A stretch of 64,000 nt of DNA from Candidatus Binatia bacterium (GCA_951812575.1 OX638322.1:2541925-2605924), one strand, 5' to 3'. Positions 51,706 through 60,677 are shown, numbered from the stretch's first letter. A program made the numbers and translations. The notes: generated by a model from the letters alone, not told the origin.

Positions 51706-52025
51706 ATCACCTCTCCTTCTTTTACCCTATCGCATGGATAGGCAGTGATAAGAAATCCCTCTCCATCCAGTCGCCTGACAACTGCACCCAGGAGTCGCTT
51801 GCGGTCTGATTTATAAAAGAGATAAATCCCCGCGTCCTGCAAGCTACAACAAATCTGGTCCGGAGTGGAAAGGACTTGAATAACAGCCTGCACGCGGCCT
51901 CTGAGCTTCGGATGTTGTGTCTCGATGAGCGACCAATAGTCTGCGGTTGTGCGCACAGAGAATCCCAGGGGGGTTACCACCTCAAAAAGATTTCCGCCCT
52001 GTGGATTCACCCCTACCCTCGCCAT
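51693..52025 (-). CDS. DUF4258-like protein (possible toxin partner)
   Basis: A 110 aa protein. The C-terminal part, with KLRGRVQAVIQVLSTPDQI, IYLFYKSDRKRLLGAVVRRL and GFLITAYPCDRVKEGEVIW, has the RelE/Barnase-like strand pattern of DUF4258 and related toxins. The ATG follows the BVMO stop with no gap (TGA-ATG), so translation is likely coupled to the BVMO operon. The DUF2283 gene follows with overlap. Toxicity has not been shown from sequence alone. Confidence 0.72.
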   Translation of the reverse strand: MARVGVNPQGGNLFEVVTPLGFSVRTTADYWSLIETQHPKLRGRVQAVIQVLSTPDQICCSLQDAGIYLFYKSDRKRLLGAVVRRLDGEGFLITAYPCDRVKEGEVIWPT

Positions 52026-53801
52026 TCACTGATTTATTCTTTCTTTCGTAAACACAAAATTCTCTGCCATTTGCGCCCGGACTTCTTTGAGGTGCGTTAC
52101 GTATTTGGGAAAGCCGCCGTTATAATTGCCGTCCTGACGGCGCTGAAATTCGCCCTCGAAATTATAATAGCCCGGCGTACAGTCCTGGTTGCGGGTGGTT
52201 TTGCCGCGATGATGGATCACTTCCTGGACCCACCACTCTTCTGCCTCGGAGGTCACGTCGAGGGACTGATAGTCATGCCGCCGCACATAGTCGATACACG
52301 CTGCAATATGATCCCCCTGGGATTGCAGCATGTCCGTCAGGTTGAACTGAAACGATGCCTGATAGCCACCCATGATGAACAGGTTGGGATAGCCCTGCGA
52401 GTGAATGCCGAGCAGGGTGCGGATGCCGCTGCTGTATTTATCGTTCAGGTCGAGGCCGTTTTCTCCTCTGATCTGATTGTAAATACCGGTCTTCTGCACC
52501 TCGAAGCCGGTGGCATAGATCAGGACATCGAGCTCGTACTGCGTCCCGTCAAATACCGGTCCTTTCGCGGTGATTTCGGTGATGCCTTTGCCGTGGGTAT
52601 CGACCAGGTGCACGTTGGGGCGGTTGAAAGTCGGCAGATAGTCGTTATGAAAGCAGGGCCGCTTGCACATGAACATATACCACGGCTTGAGCGCGTTAGC
52701 GGTGGCTTTGTCCTTCACGACCTCGTCGATGCGTTTGTGAATGCGCATCATATAGTCGATATTGGCGTTCTCCTGCCGCTGGATTTTCTCCTCGCGAGAC
52801 ATGGCTGCGCGCGCGGCCCGCTGCTCTTCGGTCAGTCGCGGCCCGCGCATGGCGCGTTCGCGCCGCTTGGCCTGCCAGCCCGGCTTCAGTTTGCGCGCCC
52901 AGTTGGGATCGGTTGGCCAGTCGTCCCGGATATCTATGGAAGACGGCGTGCGTTGGAACACGTACAGCTCTTTCGATGATGCGCCCAGACCGGGAATGGC
53001 CTGCACCGCGGTCGCGCCCGTGCCGATGATGCCGACGACCTTATCCTCCAGGCCGGACAAGTCTTCCCTGGTATAATCATAGTCCCAGCGCGAGGTATGA
53101 AAGGAGTGGCCTGTGAAGGACTCCATGCCCTTGATTTTGGACAGCTTGGGTTTGGACAGCGTGCCGTTGGCGCAGATAACGAAGCGCGCCTTCATGTGGT
53201 CGCCTCGGTCTGTGGTGAGCTGCCACATCTCTTCTTCTTCGTTCCATATGGTGGAGGTGACCGTGGTCTGAAAAACCGCCAGCTCGTACAGATTGTATCT
53301 TCTGGCAATGGCCTGACAGTGGGCCAGGATTTCCGGGCCCCTGGCGTAATGGTGCTTGGGTACGTAGTCCATCTCATCGAGTAGCGGGAGATAGTCATAC
53401 GAGATCACGTCGCAGGCCACTCCGGGGTAGCGATTCCAGTACCACGTGCCACCCACATCGGCTCCCCGCTCGACGATGCGGATACTCTCAACGCCATATT
53501 CACGCAGCCGGGCTGAGGTGAGCAGTGCCGAGAACCCACCGCCAATGAATAAGCACTCGACCGTATCGTTAATGGGCTCGCGGGGAACGATCTCGCCGCC
53601 GTAGGGGTCGGTCTCGTACCTGGCGAAAGAACCGGTCAGGTCAGACGTATATTGCTGCGTCCCTTCCGGTCGGTAGTCCAGCCTGAGATCACGCTCCTCG
53701 GTAAACTTCTGCTTGATGGCATCGTAGTACGACTGCGGTTTTTTCGGCTTCGAGAGCCCGTCCATGGTGCCAATCAGGGGCTTCTCCTGCGCTTCAGACA
53801 T
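52026..53801 (-). CDS. Baeyer-Villiger monooxygenase (cyclohexanone/hydroxyacetophenone type)
   Basis: A 591 aa type I BVMO. The ATG at 53801 is chosen because GGAGGA stands nine bases upstream; the long in-frame extension beyond it overlaps the SRPBCC gene. The FAD fold is CLFIGGGFSALLTSARL, then [16 protein letters not shown]. The fingerprint is [16 protein letters not shown], the NADPH fold [15 protein letters not shown]. An N-terminal extension of ~90 residues (YYDAIKQKFTEERDLRL) matches the paralogue at 55289. It would turn a ketone into an ester or lactone with NADPH and O2. It shares an operon with SRPBCC and SnoaL-like genes. Confidence 0.92.
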   Translation of the reverse strand: MSEAQEKPLIGTMDGLSKPKKPQSYYDAIKQKFTEERDLRLDYRPEGTQQYTSDLTGSFARYETDPYGGEIVPREPINDTVECLFIGGGFSALLTSARLREYGVESIRIVERGADVGGTWYWNRYPGVACDVISYDYLPLLDEMDYVPKHHYARGPEILAHCQAIARRYNLYELAVFQTTVTSTIWNEEEEMWQLTTDRGDHMKARFVICANGTLSKPKLSKIKGMESFTGHSFHTSRWDYDYTREDLSGLEDKVVGIIGTGATAVQAIPGLGASSKELYVFQRTPSSIDIRDDWPTDPNWARKLKPGWQAKRRERAMRGPRLTEEQRAARAAMSREEKIQRQENANIDYMMRIHKRIDEVVKDKATANALKPWYMFMCKRPCFHNDYLPTFNRPNVHLVDTHGKGITEITAKGPVFDGTQYELDVLIYATGFEVQKTGIYNQIRGENGLDLNDKYSSGIRTLLGIHSQGYPNLFIMGGYQASFQFNLTDMLQSQGDHIAACIDYVRRHDYQSLDVTSEAEEWWVQEVIHHRGKTTRNQDCTPGYYNFEGEFQRRQDGNYNGGFPKYVTHLKEVRAQMAENFVFTKERINQ

Positions 53802-53944
53802 GTATTCAGTCCTCCGTACGTTAACACTGGTCGTTCTTGAGACTGGCCGAGTATAACAGAGCCATGGCGCAGCGGGGAAGCGGCGCATGGGGTAATGACT
53901 CTCTACGGGGCAGGGGCATCGTGACTCCCTGCCCTCCAGGCTGC

Positions 53945-54493
53945 TTAATCCGAGTACAGGGGATGTGACCCGAACTGATTTTTTTGCACGGCCTGCCCCG
54001 TAGTGGCCACATGCCCGACCCCCCGCACGACGCTGTCGAGGTACTGGGCGATGGTGTCGCCAAACAACCGTTGCTGATAGGCCCGCTTCTGAGGGATGGA
54101 CAAGTCCGCTTTCAGGTAGGGGATCACGGTAATGGCCAACTCGCTCTGCCGCTCGCCCTGCGCTGTGATGCGCCACTCCACGCGTGCCGTCTTGCGTGAG
54201 GGCGGCCCGACTTCAATGTCAAATCCCACCCCCTCGAGCCACCTCACAAAATCGCGCTCGTAATGCACGCCACTGTAGTAGGAGACCGTGTCTTTTGCCC
54301 CAACCCCGGGCCATTTGAGAACCGTGGTTGCCTGACAGAACGGATGATAGCGGGGGAGTTGACCGGGTTGAGAGATCACCTGCCAGACGCTCTCTGAATC
54401 GGCCTCAATAATGTGACTGACCCGCACCGTATCGCCCAGCCCGAGCCCTCGGGCTGCCAATGCGGTCTGCAATTGCTCACTGTCTGCTTTCAC
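53945..54493 (-). CDS. SRPBCC (START-like) family protein
   Basis: A 182 aa protein with the helix-grip fold used to bind hydrophobic ligands. VRVSHIIEADSESVWQVISQ is the characteristic first strand and helix, and the C-terminal long helix is QRLFGDTIAQYLDSVVRG. It lacks obvious catalytic residues. It lies between a SnoaL-like gene and a BVMO gene in the same operon. It may bind or process the BVMO substrate; polyketide cyclases and MxaD-type proteins share the fold. Confidence 0.78.
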   Translation of the reverse strand: MKADSEQLQTALAARGLGLGDTVRVSHIIEADSESVWQVISQPGQLPRYHPFCQATTVLKWPGVGAKDTVSYYSGVHYERDFVRWLEGVGFDIEVGPPSRKTARVEWRITAQGERQSELAITVIPYLKADLSIPQKRAYQQRLFGDTIAQYLDSVVRGVGHVATTGQAVQKNQFGSHPLYSD

Positions 54494-54550
54494 GGAGGGC
54501 TCCTTCCGCTACAAATGCCCTGAGTACACAGCACGTCTGCAAGCGCACTG

Positions 54551-54961
54551 CTAGCTATCGAATGTCCCACCAATAGCAGCCGTGTCGTTATATTCGCGCA
54601 GGTATGTAAGCTTCCCATCCTCCGCGAAGCGGAATTCCCAGACGAACGCCATATCGCAGGTGCGCCCCGTTTCTATCGACTTACCGTTTTTTTCTACCCC
54701 TGTCGCCGCCATCCTGCGCGTCTCCGGGTCGAAAATAAAATCATGGAAGACGAGTTCGCCGATCACCCACGTCTCTGCCAGTTGGGCTAAATACTTTTGC
54801 GTTCCCGCCGCACCCTCGTAGCGGCCGCCAAAAGGTATATGGGACGGCAGAAAGTTCTCCCAGGCGAACTCGTCCGCCATCATCTTGGCGCACTCGGGGA
54901 AGTCCGTCAGGAGGAGGTCCATAAACTTATTCACCGTGTCGATCGCCTCTTGTTTTGTCAT
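54551..54961 (-). CDS. SnoaL/NTF2-like protein
   Basis: A 136 aa alpha+beta barrel protein. The ATG at 54961 is used because GAGGAGAGG lies just upstream; the earlier in-frame start is less likely. The pattern AIDTVNKFMDLLLTDFPECA, FGGRYEGAAGTQKYLAQLAE and FVWEFRFAEDGKLTYLREYN is typical of SnoaL-like cyclases, isomerases and small oxygenase partners. It heads the minus-strand operon with SRPBCC and BVMO. No catalytic residue is assignable. Confidence 0.82.
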   Translation of the reverse strand: MTKQEAIDTVNKFMDLLLTDFPECAKMMADEFAWENFLPSHIPFGGRYEGAAGTQKYLAQLAETWVIGELVFHDFIFDPETRRMAATGVEKNGKSIETGRTCDMAFVWEFRFAEDGKLTYLREYNDTAAIGGTFDS

Positions 54962-55288
54962 GTCCTCTCCTCGCTCGTGCGGGTTGGTCTGTCTCACTTA
55001 TAGTTCTCTATCGATTACAGACTACTCCGCATTGCTTCGGCGGGGCGGTGGATCGGGCAGGTGGTTTCGTGGTCCGCCAGATCAAAGCAAAAGAGGAATT
55101 TCGCAAAACTCCGCGAAAATTCCCATACGCTCCGCTATCGAGTAAGACTCAAGTAGCGAAGTTGTGAGGGGGAATCAACGCAGGTTGTGTGCTTTGTCTT
55201 GTCAAAATTTTAGCGATATGCAAGACTTCGCGCGGGCGGAGAAAATATCCCGCCCGCAAGACACCGCATCAAGAAGGAGGGCTGACAG
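54962..55288. other. Divergent intergenic region between two BVMO operons
   Basis: These 327 bases separate the minus-strand SnoaL-SRPBCC-BVMO operon and the plus-strand BVMO gene, so they must hold both promoters. A TTGTCAAAATTTTAG stretch near 55198-55212 is AT-rich and could be part of a promoter. I see no convincing hexamer pair and no coding frame. Confidence 0.45.
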
Positions 55289-57118
55289 ATGAATGAAGCG
55301 GTAGAGCAATCCCAACCGAACGGAATTCCGACTCCCGAAGAACTGGGCTTCGATCCGGCCGACCTGCGTCAGAAGTATGCCGAGGAGCGTGACAGGCGTC
55401 TCCGGGCGGACGGAAACAACCAGTATCAGGAAATCACCGGCCAGCACGAACACTACAATACCGATCCCTATGTCGAGCCGGGCTTTACCCGCCCCGCGCT
55501 GCAAGAAGAACTCGACGCGGTGATTATTGGTGGCGGCTTTGGCGGCCTGCTGGCGGCCGCGCGGCTGCAGAAGGAAGGGATCACCAATATTCGCATCATC
55601 GAGAAGGCCGGAGATTTTGGTGGGACCTGGTACTGGAACCGCTACCCCGGCGCCCAGTGTGACATCGAGTCCTACGTCTATCTGCCCCTGCTCGAAGAGA
55701 CCGGCTATATACCCAAGGAAAAATACTCCTTTGCGCCGGAGATCTTTGAGCACGCCCAGCGGATCGGGAAACATTTCAATCTCTACGAGCGGGCCTGCTT
55801 CCAGACCCAGGTCAGGCAGGCGCGCTGGAACGATGAGGACGGGCGCTGGACGATTACCACCGATCGCGACGATGTCTTCCAGGCACGCTTTGTGATCATG
55901 TCGAGCGGGCCCCTGAATCGTCCCAAGCTACCGGCGATTCCCGGCATCGAAAAGTTCAAAGGGCATACCTTCCACACCAGCCGCTGGGACTACGACTACA
56001 CCGGTGGGGATACGACCGGCGGCATGTACAAACTCAAAGACAAGCGTGTGGGTATCATCGGCACCGGAGCCACCGCGATCCAGTCCGTACCGCACCTGGG
56101 CGAGCATGCCAAGCAGCTCTACGTGTTCCAGCGCACGCCGTCGTCGGTGGACGAACGCGGCAACAAGCCGACCGACCCGGAATGGGTACGGACGCTGAAG
56201 CCCGGCTGGCAGGATTACCGCAACAACAACTTCTGCTCCATTTTGGCCGGGATTCCGGTTGAGGAAGACCTCGTCGGCGACAAGTGGACCAGCCTGTTCA
56301 AGAAACTCTCCGAACTGCTTACGGGCAAGGAGGATTCAGACCTCTCCGACGAAGGTATGGCGCTCATGTCGGAGATCGCCGACTATCAGAAGATGAACGA
56401 GATTCGGACGCGCGTGTCCTCGACCGTCACCGACCCTGAGACCGCGGAAGCGCTCAAACCCTGGTACGGACAGTGGTGCAAGCGCCCGACCTTTAACGAC
56501 GAATACCTGCCGACCTTCAACCGCCCCAACGTGAAGCTGGTGGACACCAAAGGCAAGGGCGTCGAGCGTGTCACCGAGACCGCGGTGGTCGTGGACGGCG
56601 TCGAGTACGAAGTGGACTGCCTGATCTACGCGACCGGCTTCGAGGTTGGGACGGCCTACACGCGCCGCGCCGAGTTTGAGGTGTACGGCCGTGACGGGCT
56701 GTCGCTGAGCGATTACTGGGCCGACGGCATGAAGACCTACCACGGCTTTCTGAGCAACGGCTTTCCGAACTGTTTTCATATGGGGCTCACCCAGACCGGC
56801 CTCGCGCCCAACTTCACCTATATGCTGAACGGGCAGGCCGTTCACATCGCCCACCTCATTACCCAGGTGGGCAATCGCGACGCGAAATCCATCGAGCCCA
56901 CCCTCGAAGCCGAGGACGAGTGGGTGAAGCTGGTGACCGGCCCGACCTTCATGACCGAGTACCAGAACACCTGTACGCCGGGTTACTACAACGGAGAGGG
57001 AAAAAACGAGGGGCATGGCTTTATCGAGACCCAGTATCCCGACGGCGCAGTGCCCTTTTACGATATGCTCGCCGCCTGGCGCGCGCAGGGCGATTTCGAG
57101 GGGCTGATCGTAAAGTAG
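55289..57118 (+). CDS. Baeyer-Villiger monooxygenase, second large copy
   Basis: A 609 aa type I BVMO. FAD fold: [17 protein letters not shown], then [19 protein letters not shown]. Fingerprint: [21 protein letters not shown] fold: [14 protein letters not shown]. The N-terminal extension has [18 protein letters not shown], matching the paralogue at 52026. C-terminal segments include [20 protein letters not shown], close to cyclohexanone-monooxygenase relatives. AGGAGGG stands six bases before the ATG. Its 3' end ([15 protein letters not shown]) also occurs as a broken copy at 60249. It diverges from the other BVMO operon. Confidence 0.93.
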   Translation: MNEAVEQSQPNGIPTPEELGFDPADLRQKYAEERDRRLRADGNNQYQEITGQHEHYNTDPYVEPGFTRPALQEELDAVIIGGGFGGLLAAARLQKEGITNIRIIEKAGDFGGTWYWNRYPGAQCDIESYVYLPLLEETGYIPKEKYSFAPEIFEHAQRIGKHFNLYERACFQTQVRQARWNDEDGRWTITTDRDDVFQARFVIMSSGPLNRPKLPAIPGIEKFKGHTFHTSRWDYDYTGGDTTGGMYKLKDKRVGIIGTGATAIQSVPHLGEHAKQLYVFQRTPSSVDERGNKPTDPEWVRTLKPGWQDYRNNNFCSILAGIPVEEDLVGDKWTSLFKKLSELLTGKEDSDLSDEGMALMSEIADYQKMNEIRTRVSSTVTDPETAEALKPWYGQWCKRPTFNDEYLPTFNRPNVKLVDTKGKGVERVTETAVVVDGVEYEVDCLIYATGFEVGTAYTRRAEFEVYGRDGLSLSDYWADGMKTYHGFLSNGFPNCFHMGLTQTGLAPNFTYMLNGQAVHIAHLITQVGNRDAKSIEPTLEAEDEWVKLVTGPTFMTEYQNTCTPGYYNGEGKNEGHGFIETQYPDGAVPFYDMLAAWRAQGDFEGLIVK

Positions 57119-57190
57119 ATCTGGGATGGCATAGCCGAACCTCGCCCGTTTGCAATAAAGGGCAGAGTGGGAGAATACCAAAACAGGTCT

Positions 57191-57254
57191 AGGCTATCGG
57201 TATCTAGCTGGTCCCGGAACGGTCGCTCCGATGGCTCTAGATACCGCATAGCCT
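57191..57254. terminator. Large inverted repeat between convergent BVMO and LysR genes
   Basis: AGGCTATCGGTATCTAG (57191-57207) pairs with CTAGATACCG-C-ATAGCCT (57237-57254) over 17 bp with one bulged C, around a 29-base loop. It lies at the end of both convergent genes and touches the lysR stop. It is too long for a simple intrinsic terminator and lacks a T-run, so a bidirectional terminator or a remnant of a small transposable element are both possible. Confidence 0.55.
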
Positions 57255-58156
57255 TATGTCTGCCGATCCATATCTTGGTGGCGCGATACGATTGAGCGGA
57301 ACGCGCTCAGTGCTGCGGATGAGCTCGACTGCTTCCATATGAAGCAGAGCGGGAGCTTGAGGTCGAGATCGATCACAGGCACGAGGTCTACAAGCTTCGG
57401 TTTGCGACCTTCATTGGCCGAGTTACAAAAGCCGACGCCAATTCCGGCAGAAACCAAACTGAGTAGTGTTCTTTCGTCGATGGCTTCCTGCACGATATTG
57501 GGTGACAACCCGCTCGCATATGTCGTTGACACGATGCGATCTACATACGCCGGGGCGATAGACCGCGAGAGACCCACAAACGCCTCGGTCTTCAGATCTT
57601 CCAGGCGCACGTCGCCCCGCTTTTTCCAGCCATAGCGTCGCGGCACTGCGAGCACGACCGTGTCCATTCGGAGCAGTAACGCCTGGCAACCTTCGGGCAG
57701 GGCTTCGAAAGTATAGCAAAAGCCAGCATCGAGCCCACCTGCGACGATTGCCTTAAATTGAGCGGTTGAGAACATTGGGCGGAGATCAAGACTCACATTT
57801 GGGTAGCGTACGCGGTATTGCTGGATCGACTTGGGAAAGGCTCCAAACCAGGAGGCGCTTTCTATGAATCCGATATGGAGCTGACCGGCTTCCCCTTGGG
57901 CCACTCGGCGCGCGTGTGCCACTGCTTCATCGGTGCGACCGAGGATCTCGCGCGCTGACCCAAGGAACGCCTTGCCGGCAGCATTTAAGCGTATACCGCG
58001 CGGCAGGCGATCGAACAGGACGCATTCCATCTCTTCTTCCATCTGATGCATCTGCCGGCTCAGCGCGGGCTGGACAATATGTAAGCGCTTTGCCGCACGT
58101 CGGATGTTTTCTTCCTCAGCGACGGCCACAAAGTAACGGAGATGGCGGAGCTCCAT
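57254..58156 (-). CDS. LysR-family transcriptional regulator
   Basis: A 300 aa LysR regulator. The winged helix-turn-helix is MELRHLRYFVAVAEEENIRR through LHIVQPALSRQMHQMEEEME to LFDR. A periplasmic-binding-like effector domain follows (GQLHIGFIESASWFGAFP). It is divergent from the exported hydrolase gene, the usual layout for control of a neighbouring operon. Effector is unknown; an aromatic or hydrolysis product is plausible. Auto-repression is common in the family. Confidence 0.93.
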   Translation of the reverse strand: MELRHLRYFVAVAEEENIRRAAKRLHIVQPALSRQMHQMEEEMECVLFDRLPRGIRLNAAGKAFLGSAREILGRTDEAVAHARRVAQGEAGQLHIGFIESASWFGAFPKSIQQYRVRYPNVSLDLRPMFSTAQFKAIVAGGLDAGFCYTFEALPEGCQALLLRMDTVVLAVPRRYGWKKRGDVRLEDLKTEAFVGLSRSIAPAYVDRIVSTTYASGLSPNIVQEAIDERTLLSLVSAGIGVGFCNSANEGRKPKLVDLVPVIDLDLKLPLCFIWKQSSSSAALSAFRSIVSRHQDMDRQT

Positions 58157-58274
58157 AGATATATTCCAAAAGTATCAATCCTATGAATATAAAGTATTTG
58201 TAGTATCGATCAAGCGTCTTTATGGTACAGCCTGGAGCGTAGAGATGAACGCCAACAGGAAAGGATGAAACACG
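58157..58274 (+). promoter_or_regulatory. lysR/hydrolase divergent control region
   Basis: This AT-rich gap has a direct repeat AGTATCAATC (58171-58180) and AGTATCGATC (58202-58211), spaced 31 bases, three helical turns. ATATTC and GAATAT form an 18-base-spaced inverted pair near 58162-58190. TTGTAG (58198-58203), 17 bases, TATGGT (58221-58226) is a weak promoter candidate towards the hydrolase gene. These are plausible LysR sites, not proven. Confidence 0.45.
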
Positions 58275-59219
58275 ATGAAAACACTAGGCTTAACTATCGT
58301 ATTGCTCCTCGCCCTTCTCTCCACAAACGGAAAGGCTGCGACGCTGAAGCCCGTGACGTTTGAAAGCCAAGGACAGACCCTCGCTGGAAATTTGTACCTG
58401 CCCGATGGATATACGAACAGTCAGAAGCTCCCGGGTGTGGTCGTCACCGGAGCCTGGACGACTGTGAAAGAACAAATGGCCGGCACGTATGCCGCTGAAA
58501 TGGCCGACCGGGGGTATGCCGCATTGGCTTTCGACTTTCGCGGCTGGGGACAATCGCCCGACGTGATTCAGTATTTGGAAAATCCGAAGCGGAAAACCGA
58601 AGATATTCATGCTGCCGTGCATTACCTGGCCACGCGGCCCGAAGTGGAGGCAGGCCGGATTGGCGGCTTGGGGATTTGCGCCTCGTCCGGATATATGAGC
58701 GATGCGACGCTGGCCAATAGCCATATCAAAGCCTTGGCGCTCGTAGCGCCCTGGTTGCATAATACGGACATCGTCAAAGTCGTCTACGGCGGTGAAGAAG
58801 GGGTCAAAAATCTTATCCAAATGAGCCGGGAGGCGGAACAGTCGCCTCAACCGGTTATCCTGGAAGCGGCCAGCCTGACGAACGACAAGGCAGTGATGTA
58901 TCAAGCGCCGTATTACACGGAAACGGATCGAGGCCTTATCTCAGAATACGATAACAAGTTTAACGCGGCCTCGTGGGAAGGCTGGCTCACCTACGATGCG
59001 CTCCAGACCGCAGAGCAACTGAAAAAACCAACTTTGCTCGTCCATTCCGAAGCGGCCGCCATTCCGCAAGGAGCGCACGAATATGCCCGCCGTATGGACT
59101 CCAACGTCACAGAACTGTGGCTGGACGATGTGAGCCAGTTTGATTTCTATGACGCTCCGAGTCCGATTACAGCAGCAAGCGATGCGGTAGCTGAGCATTT
59201 CAACGCAATCCTGAAATAG
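58275..59219 (+). CDS. Exported alpha/beta hydrolase (dienelactone hydrolase-like)
   Basis: A 314 aa alpha/beta-fold hydrolase with an N-terminal signal peptide (MKTLGLTIVLLLALLSTNGKAA). The fold appears in LPGVVVTGAWTTVKEQM and YAALAFDFRGWGQSP. The nucleophile elbow reads GLGICASSGY, so a Cys in the G-x-C position, as in dienelactone hydrolase and YcjY-like proteins. The later Asp/His can be seen only in part; the His of LVHSEAAAIPQGAHEYA is a candidate. It begins a two-gene unit with the SnoaL-like gene 13 bases downstream and diverges from lysR. Confidence 0.85.
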   Translation: MKTLGLTIVLLLALLSTNGKAATLKPVTFESQGQTLAGNLYLPDGYTNSQKLPGVVVTGAWTTVKEQMAGTYAAEMADRGYAALAFDFRGWGQSPDVIQYLENPKRKTEDIHAAVHYLATRPEVEAGRIGGLGICASSGYMSDATLANSHIKALALVAPWLHNTDIVKVVYGGEEGVKNLIQMSREAEQSPQPVILEAASLTNDKAVMYQAPYYTETDRGLISEYDNKFNAASWEGWLTYDALQTAEQLKKPTLLVHSEAAAIPQGAHEYARRMDSNVTELWLDDVSQFDFYDAPSPITAASDAVAEHFNAILK

Positions 59220-59232
59220 AGAAGGAGCAGGC

Positions 59233-60213
59233 ATGAATCACGTACTCACCGGAGTATTGCTCATAAGCGTACTGACCGTGGCGAGTCCCGCGGTACCCGC
59301 GGCGAGTGATCCGCAAGACGAGGCGGCTATTAAAACTACCATTGAAAGTATTGGAATCTTAGCGGACCAGGGCAACTTTGAAGAAATCGAAAAGCTGTAT
59401 GCCGATGAAGTCGAGATGGATTATACCTCGCTCACGGGCGGTGAGGTCGAACGCATAAGCCCGCAGGCGCTGATGACCCAGTGGGCGTCTGTCTTACCGG
59501 GTTTCGACCGGACTCGGCATGCGGTCTCAGACATTGCCGTCACACTCAACAGGACACGGGCCGAAGCGACCGCCAATGTTATCGCCGACCATTATGTGGG
59601 GGACCTGTTTTGGCAAGTCCAGGGTGACTACCGCTATGAATTACAAAAAACCGACGGGATATGGCGAGTGACCAGCCATACCTTTAACCTGCGTGAGGAA
59701 AGCGGAACCCGTGATGTATTCGGCCCAGCCGGCAAGAATGCCGCCGCTAATCCCGTGTCGTATATCAAGCGGCAGCAGACGAAAAAAGCGGTGCAGGATT
59801 TCCTCACGGCCCTGGAGCAGAAGGACATGGCGAAGTTTGCCGGCGTATGGGCCGAGGATGCCGTGCAGGAGATGCCCTATGCGCCAAAAGGCTTCCCGGA
59901 ACGCGTGAGCGGTAGAGCAGCCCTGATTCAGCATTACGCCGCTTGGCCGGAAAACAGCGGAAAGGCCGATTTTACCTCAGACTTGGTCTTCCACCCGTTG
60001 CAGGACCCAGAATGGATTTTTGCTGAGTTCACGGGCCAGGTAGAGATCGTCCCGACAGGCCGTATATATCATCAGAGTTATGGTGGACTGTTCCTTGTGA
60101 AAAAGGGAAAAATTACGCTCTTCCGCGAGTACTTCGACCCGGTCCCCTTCAAATACGCATTCGGCTTTGATGAAGGGGGCAACACCTTGCATACGGGAGA
60201 GGACGGACAGTAG
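59233..60213 (+). CDS. Exported tandem SnoaL/NTF2-like protein
   Basis: A 326 aa exported protein with a signal peptide (MNHVLTGVLLISVLTVASP). Two SnoaL-like units follow: about residues 28-150 (KTTIESIGILADQGNFEEIE, then WRVTSHTFNLREESG) and about 180-310 (VQDFLTALEQKDMAKFAGVW, then GKITLFREYFDPVPF). Each has the cone-shaped alpha+beta barrel pattern. The link to the alpha/beta hydrolase gene suggests a periplasmic two-protein step. Catalytic activity is unknown; the ATG has AAGGAG upstream. Confidence 0.82.
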   Translation: MNHVLTGVLLISVLTVASPAVPAASDPQDEAAIKTTIESIGILADQGNFEEIEKLYADEVEMDYTSLTGGEVERISPQALMTQWASVLPGFDRTRHAVSDIAVTLNRTRAEATANVIADHYVGDLFWQVQGDYRYELQKTDGIWRVTSHTFNLREESGTRDVFGPAGKNAAANPVSYIKRQQTKKAVQDFLTALEQKDMAKFAGVWAEDAVQEMPYAPKGFPERVSGRAALIQHYAAWPENSGKADFTSDLVFHPLQDPEWIFAEFTGQVEIVPTGRIYHQSYGGLFLVKKGKITLFREYFDPVPFKYAFGFDEGGNTLHTGEDGQ

Positions 60214-60215
60214 CG

Positions 60216-60241
60216 GGGCCTCCTCGCTCTGGCAGAGGCCC
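60216..60241 (+). terminator. Hairpin after tandem SnoaL gene
   Basis: GGGCCTC (60216-60222) pairs with GAGGCCC (60235-60241) around a 12-base loop, two bases after the stop. No T-run follows. Confidence 0.4.
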
Positions 60242-60248
60242 GTGACGC

Positions 60249-60293
60249 GACATGCTCGCTGCTTGGCGCGCAGGGCGATTTCGAGGGGCTGAA
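60249..60293 (+). pseudogene. Fragment of BVMO 3' end
   Basis: About 45 bases match the end of the 55289-57118 BVMO gene (region 57061-57108), including CAGGGCGATTTCGAGGGGCT. There are single-base changes and a 2-base loss that breaks the frame. It is the first piece of a three-part mosaic. Confidence 0.8.
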
Positions 60294-60437
60294 TAATTTC
60301 AAGCGTCTTCAGCCCGACCGCGCAGCACACCGGATGACCGGAGTTGGTATAGCCGTGGGAGAAATCGGTGCCTTCGAGAGCCTGTAGAAAGGTGTCGTAA
60401 ATCTTCTCGTGCAAAAGCACCGCGCCGAGCGGCAGAT
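60293..60437 (-). pseudogene. Fragment of class III aminotransferase gene (antisense)
   Basis: These 145 bases match the minus-strand aminotransferase gene at 62926-63070 with about 9 differences. Translated on the minus strand it reads LPLGAVLLHEKIYDTF, then EGTDFSHGYTNSGHPVCC and GLKTLEI, against the intact copy's nearly identical residues. The PLP lysine region is missing. It joins the P450 fragment across a shared CGGCAGAT. Confidence 0.9.
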
Positions 60438-60627
60438 CGCCTTCGGCTACGGTGTACATTTCTGTCTGGGATCCCACCTCGCCCGCATGGATCTCCGTTC
60501 CCTGTTCGGCCATCTCATCCCGCGGCTCGCGTCGCTGGAAGTCACCGGCCCTGCACCCGCCTCGAAGACACCCTTCGTGGGGGGACTGAAGAACTTGCCG
60601 ATTCGGTATCAACTCAAACCTGTCTAG
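60430..60627 (+). pseudogene. Fragment of cytochrome P450 gene: C-terminal part
   Basis: Sixty-five codons ending in TAG encode the heme-binding and final region of a P450: RQIAFGYGVHFCLGSHLAR, then LFGHLIPRLASLEV and LKNLPIRYQLKPV. The heme Cys motif is intact but the rest of the enzyme is missing. It differs from the intact P450 at 25552-26748, so it derives from another gene. Confidence 0.9.
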
Positions 60628-60677
60628 TGCTGGGTAGCCTAGATTCCGAACTGGAGAAATCGTCCGGCCGGGCGCCC

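Noticed and set aside
52026..54176. Extended 716-codon BVMO frame
   Set aside because: The extra N-terminal part overlaps the SRPBCC gene; ATG 53801 has GGAGGA and fits the paralogue at 55289.
59977..60612. A 211-codon minus-strand frame containing aminotransferase-like residues
   Set aside because: Only the middle is real aminotransferase sequence; the flanks are antisense of the SnoaL and P450 regions.
60409..60627. A complete 72-residue protein with a P450 heme motif
   Set aside because: The first residues come from antisense aminotransferase sequence; the rest is only the P450 end. It is a fusion scar, not a gene.
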